A stretch of DNA of 64,000 nucleotides from Filimonas lacunae (GTDB lineage: Bacteria > Bacteroidota > Bacteroidia > Chitinophagales > Chitinophagaceae): contig NZ_AP017422.1 in the NCBI RefSeq assembly GCF_002355595.1, positions 5,708,823 through 5,772,822 of the forward strand, in the 5' to 3' direction. The translations under genes and the position numbers were made by a program. Under the pieces are notes generated by a model that had not been told where the DNA came from, ran no database searches, and saw only the letters and a list, made by a program, of their open reading frames with translations. This document shows positions 61,479 through 64,000 of this stretch, piece by piece. How positions within the stretch are numbered: position 1 is the stretch's first letter; every line of letters begins with the position of its first letter.

Positions 61479-62381
61479 TTATTCGGTTTTGCACCAGAAT
61501 AATTCCTGGTATTGGTTATCATGTATAGCGGCAAGCAACGTTTTTTCAATATCCTGCTTCTCTTCTCCAAACAAAGCAGGCCATTCGGTATCGTAGCAAC
61601 TGATGGCATCCGCCTTGGCCAACACACTGTGCAGCGGCATACTATGCGCCTGCCTGGCATACATCCCATCAGGTAATTGCCATTGCAACACATGTTGATA
61701 AGGCTGTCGCAACAGTCCCCATTCGTGCTGCCACATAGCATAGCTACGTGCTTTATCTTCTTCCGAACTGATATAACTGGTAATAAAGCGCAATGTGGAA
61801 GCAGTAACAGCAGGCGCTTCAAAACTTCCGTACGCGGTGGCTGTATCCGGCACACCTTGTAATTGCGTCATACGCACCATGCTCCAACCTGGTAGCCAGG
61901 CATAAGGCAAATCTTCATACCAGCGTATAGTGGCATGTGTGATCATTTTGCTGCTGGCATAGACTACCTGGTGATCAATATGTCCGCCTACGCCTAATGG
62001 AAAATATACCACATCGGGCTGCAGGGTTTGCACCAGCGATTGCAACCGGGCAGCTATGCGTTCCGCTACCGGCAGCTCCTGTTCGGGCAACTGGTGATGA
62101 AACAATAAGGTATTAAAATTATGATAGTGACTGTTGCGCAAAGGCGCATCTGCAAAACCGAGGTGTATAGCAGTAGCGCCTAATAAAGCGGCGGCACGAA
62201 TATCATCATTTCTCCGTACTTCATACAAGGCATTTACTACGGCATCATCCTGCTCTCCCGAACTGGTAAACACACTGGCAATGGTTACGGCTGCTGTAGT
62301 GCCTGCCACACTTGCTATATAAGCACCACAGCTTAACACCACATCATCCAGGTGGGGCGATATAAATAATAGTTTAGTCAC
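61479..62381 (-). CDS. PIG-L/LmbE family hydrolase
   Basis: 300 aa starting at GTG 62381, inside the end of the glycosyltransferase gene (8 bp overlap; no ATG nearby). Zinc-dependent PIG-L domain: LLFISPHLDDVVLSCG (metal ligands H and D), YEVRRNDDIRAAALLG, and VVYFPLGVGGHIDHQVVY near residue 145 (second metal His). It acts in the cytoplasm on N-acetylglucosamine-type amides in known families (deacetylation); in this cluster a sugar added by the neighbouring glycosyltransferase would be the natural target. Members with this sequence (HLDD) occur in natural-product clusters. The stop precedes the fusion gene's ATG by 2 bases. Confidence 0.87.
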   Translation of the reverse strand: MTKLLFISPHLDDVVLSCGAYIASVAGTTAAVTIASVFTSSGEQDDAVVNALYEVRRNDDIRAAALLGATAIHLGFADAPLRNSHYHNFNTLLFHHQLPEQELPVAERIAARLQSLVQTLQPDVVYFPLGVGGHIDHQVVYASSKMITHATIRWYEDLPYAWLPGWSMVRMTQLQGVPDTATAYGSFEAPAVTASTLRFITSYISSEEDKARSYAMWQHEWGLLRQPYQHVLQWQLPDGMYARQAHSMPLHSVLAKADAISCYDTEWPALFGEEKQDIEKTLLAAIHDNQYQELFWCKTE

Positions 62382-63612
62382 AAGGTGTTAATGGTTTACG
62401 GGTGTTATATAATTGAATGATCAGTTGTGCCGCTTCCGCAGCGCCACCTTTTTGCCGAAACGCTTCTCCTGCCAAACGGGCACGCTCTTTTTCAGCCGCA
62501 CCATTATGCAATAAAGGCAACAGCTGTTGCCGGTACACCGATGGGGAAGGCTGTGCAGGGTCCAGCACTACCCCCACACCTGCATGCTCAATAAATTTTG
62601 CCTGCAAAAACTGGTCGTTACAAATAGGTAGCACTGCCACAGGCACCCCATTGGCCAATCCTTCCATTACCGAGTTAGCACCGCCATGTGTAATTAACAG
62701 CTGCACGTGCTGTAACACCTGTAACTGCGGCGCATACGGCACGGCTATAACATTATCCGGCAGGCTGTTTACAAAATCGGTATAATACAATTCATTAATA
62801 GAAAATATCAGTTGTATATCTTCATCATACAAGGCTTCTGCTACTGCCCGGAATAACTGCGGGTGATAATAAATCTGGCTTCCCATTGACATATATATTT
62901 TCTGTGTGCCGGGCAGTAATTTTTCAAAAGGAAAATCAGCTTCGTCCCCTCTTTTTCCGGCGGGGAAGCTATTTCCTACGTAAAAAGAAAAATCATTCCT
63001 GCTAAAACGGCGCGACACATATTCCTCTACCGTAAACACGATATTGAGCCAGGGCGATATTACATCGCTTACTTTAAATTGTGGTTGCCAGTCTGGTGTA
63101 GTCATCAGCTCCTGCCGCAGGTAATCCAGGTCATCCAGCGTATCCGTCAGCTCGCACTGCCAGCCATCGGGGGTAACAGGATTTAAGGAAGAAGAAACGC
63201 CTGCCCAGGGAATACCTGCACGGTTAGCTACTATAGCAGCGGCATACACCATAGGATCGGTAACAATAATATCCGGCTCAAACGCATCCACCGCCTGCTG
63301 TATCCGTTGCACCTGTGCAGGCACCGCATCTATCAGTAAAGTTTTAATCCAGTTACGCAACCAGGCTATATCGGCCAGTTGCTCTACAAAGGCTTTGCCT
63401 TTGGTAATAAAACCTTCGCTTACATTCACTACAGTGGTATCGTAAAACACCTGCTGGTGCAAACCTGCGGCCTGCAACTGGTCAGAGATATCTACCTGTG
63501 CAAAAAATGCCAGTTCAAACCCGGCCTGCTGTAAATGCTGGGCAATGCCAATCATCGGGTTAATATGTCCTTTCTCCGGAATAGTAACTATCAATATCTT
63601 TTTAGTTTGCAT
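62374..63612 (-). CDS. GT1 family (UGT/MGT-type) glycosyltransferase
   Basis: 412 aa, GT-B fold glycosyltransferase of the macrolide/flavonoid type. N-terminal acceptor domain starts ILIVTIPEKGHINPMIGIAQHL (the GHxxP helix). The C-terminal nucleotide-sugar domain has YMSMGSQIYYHP, APQLQVLQHVQLLITHGGANSVMEGLANGVP (H of the HGG motif binds the diphosphate) and the following LPICNDQFLQAKFIEHAGVG. Complete, no signal peptide, cytoplasmic. It overlaps the asparagine-synthase-like gene by 11 bp and the PIG-L gene by 8 bp, so the genes are cotranscribed and translationally coupled. Sugar donor and acceptor are unknown. Confidence 0.88.
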   Translation of the reverse strand: MQTKKILIVTIPEKGHINPMIGIAQHLQQAGFELAFFAQVDISDQLQAAGLHQQVFYDTTVVNVSEGFITKGKAFVEQLADIAWLRNWIKTLLIDAVPAQVQRIQQAVDAFEPDIIVTDPMVYAAAIVANRAGIPWAGVSSSLNPVTPDGWQCELTDTLDDLDYLRQELMTTPDWQPQFKVSDVISPWLNIVFTVEEYVSRRFSRNDFSFYVGNSFPAGKRGDEADFPFEKLLPGTQKIYMSMGSQIYYHPQLFRAVAEALYDEDIQLIFSINELYYTDFVNSLPDNVIAVPYAPQLQVLQHVQLLITHGGANSVMEGLANGVPVAVLPICNDQFLQAKFIEHAGVGVVLDPAQPSPSVYRQQLLPLLHNGAAEKERARLAGEAFRQKGGAAEAAQLIIQLYNTRKPLTPCD

Positions 63613-64000
63613 ATACTTTAGACCAGTTGATTAAACAAATCATATTAAAAAGCATCATCCTTTCATTTTCTGTTACAGTTGGCAACTGACACAAGGCTTC
63701 CAGCGCCGGGCGATGCAAACAGGCATCTACAAAATCGTTGCGCTGCTGTAACAGGGTATGTAACACCTGCTGGTAACCTTTACCCAAACGCGGATCGCGT
63801 GGCAGGGCCGATTTTTTGCGCCAGGCATATGCTTTATCCAGCCATCCCAACGCCGCCGTTCTTACTACATACTTTTCCATGCCGGCTTTAAAACCATAAC
63901 GGGGCAACACCTGCGATGCCACCGTAAGCACTTCCCTGTTGGCAAACGGCACCCGTGCTTCCAGTCCGGCGTGCATGGTATGTATATCGCCGTTATGCAA
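63602..64000 (-). CDS. Asparagine-synthase-like protein, 5' part outside window
   Basis: The last 132 or so codons of a larger gene; the frame is open to the window edge and the first codon (TTG at 64000) is not a real start. MHAGLEARVPFANREVLTVASQVLP followed by KAGMEKYVVRTAALGWL and WRKKSALPRDP is the end of the AsnB C-terminal synthetase domain (ATP-dependent amide formation), with ANRE instead of the usual LDHR-type sequence after RVPF. It therefore belongs to the asparagine synthase-like group, which includes natural-product amide-forming and cyclising enzymes. The stop is inside the glycosyltransferase gene (11 bp overlap). The N-terminal glutaminase domain, if any, is not visible. Confidence 0.83.
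   Translation of the reverse strand: MHNGDIHTMHAGLEARVPFANREVLTVASQVLPRYGFKAGMEKYVVRTAALGWLDKAYAWRKKSALPRDPRLGKGYQQVLHTLLQQRNDFVDACLHRPALEALCQLPTVTENERMMLFNMICLINWSKVYAN

Overview
The window looks like a chromosomal segment of a Bacteroidota bacterium, most likely family Chitinophagaceae (Chitinophaga/Filimonas/Niastella type). The evidence is: two very large proteins with type B C-terminal domains of the type IX secretion system (T9SS), next to a PorP/SprF-like protein; several matches to the Bacteroidetes promoter (TTTG, about 19-21 bases, TAnnTTTG); a NagB deaminase fused to a PIG-L-type hydrolase; paired DUF3857/transglutaminase proteins; GH92, GH43 and GH28 polysaccharide genes; and LytS/LytTR and TPR-kinase two-component systems. 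Genus is inference only.

Layout. 1-3.4 kb: a DAACS symporter (cut by the window edge), an APC amino-acid permease and yebC. 3.5-20.3 kb: one minus-strand T9SS cassette, in transcription order a 3265-aa beta-helix adhesin, a 1388-aa PKD-rich adhesin, a PorP/SprF-like barrel and an OmpA/PD40/TPR protein. 20.5-23.2 kb: a divergent TPR histidine kinase and NarL-type regulator. 23.2-27.1 kb: two DUF3857/transglutaminase-like exported proteins, one with a degenerate active site. 27.4-29.5 kb: nagB-PIG-L fusion and a tRNA with anticodon CAT.

29.6-37.4 kb is an accessory, visibly AT-rich region directly 3' of the tRNA: a candidate PD-(D/E)xK-like protein with a degenerate C-terminal J-domain, a DUF4238 protein, an 83-bp direct repeat (two copies, each running into a hairpin terminator) around a palindrome cluster and a DUF3592-like membrane protein, then small exported proteins, a dual-specificity phosphatase and a methyltransferase. 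37.5-42 kb: an M61 peptidase with a cut-off PDZ domain and an orphan phage tail-spike-like protein.

42-59.7 kb is mostly metabolic and regulatory: a class V aminotransferase, a MacB/FtsX-type permease, an aldo/keto reductase, an amidohydrolase, two AraC regulators, an esterase, GH43, a PPP-type phosphatase, a Nudix-fold regulator with a broken Nudix box, a LytS/LytTR pair, GH92, a GH28 remnant and a LacI regulator. A sequence shared between the GH43 promoter and the Nudix-regulator promoter suggests an operator.

59.7-64 kb is the most novel part: a tightly coupled minus-strand operon (asparagine-synthase-like, cut by the window edge; GT1 glycosyltransferase; PIG-L hydrolase; and a protein whose N-terminal half reads as a chorismatase of the FkbO/Hyg5/XanB2 family and whose C-terminal half is a radical SAM enzyme). 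It looks like a small-molecule biosynthetic cluster built on a chorismate-derived hydroxybenzoate or cyclohexadiene carboxylate. The product is unknown. All family names come from reading motifs; no database search was run.
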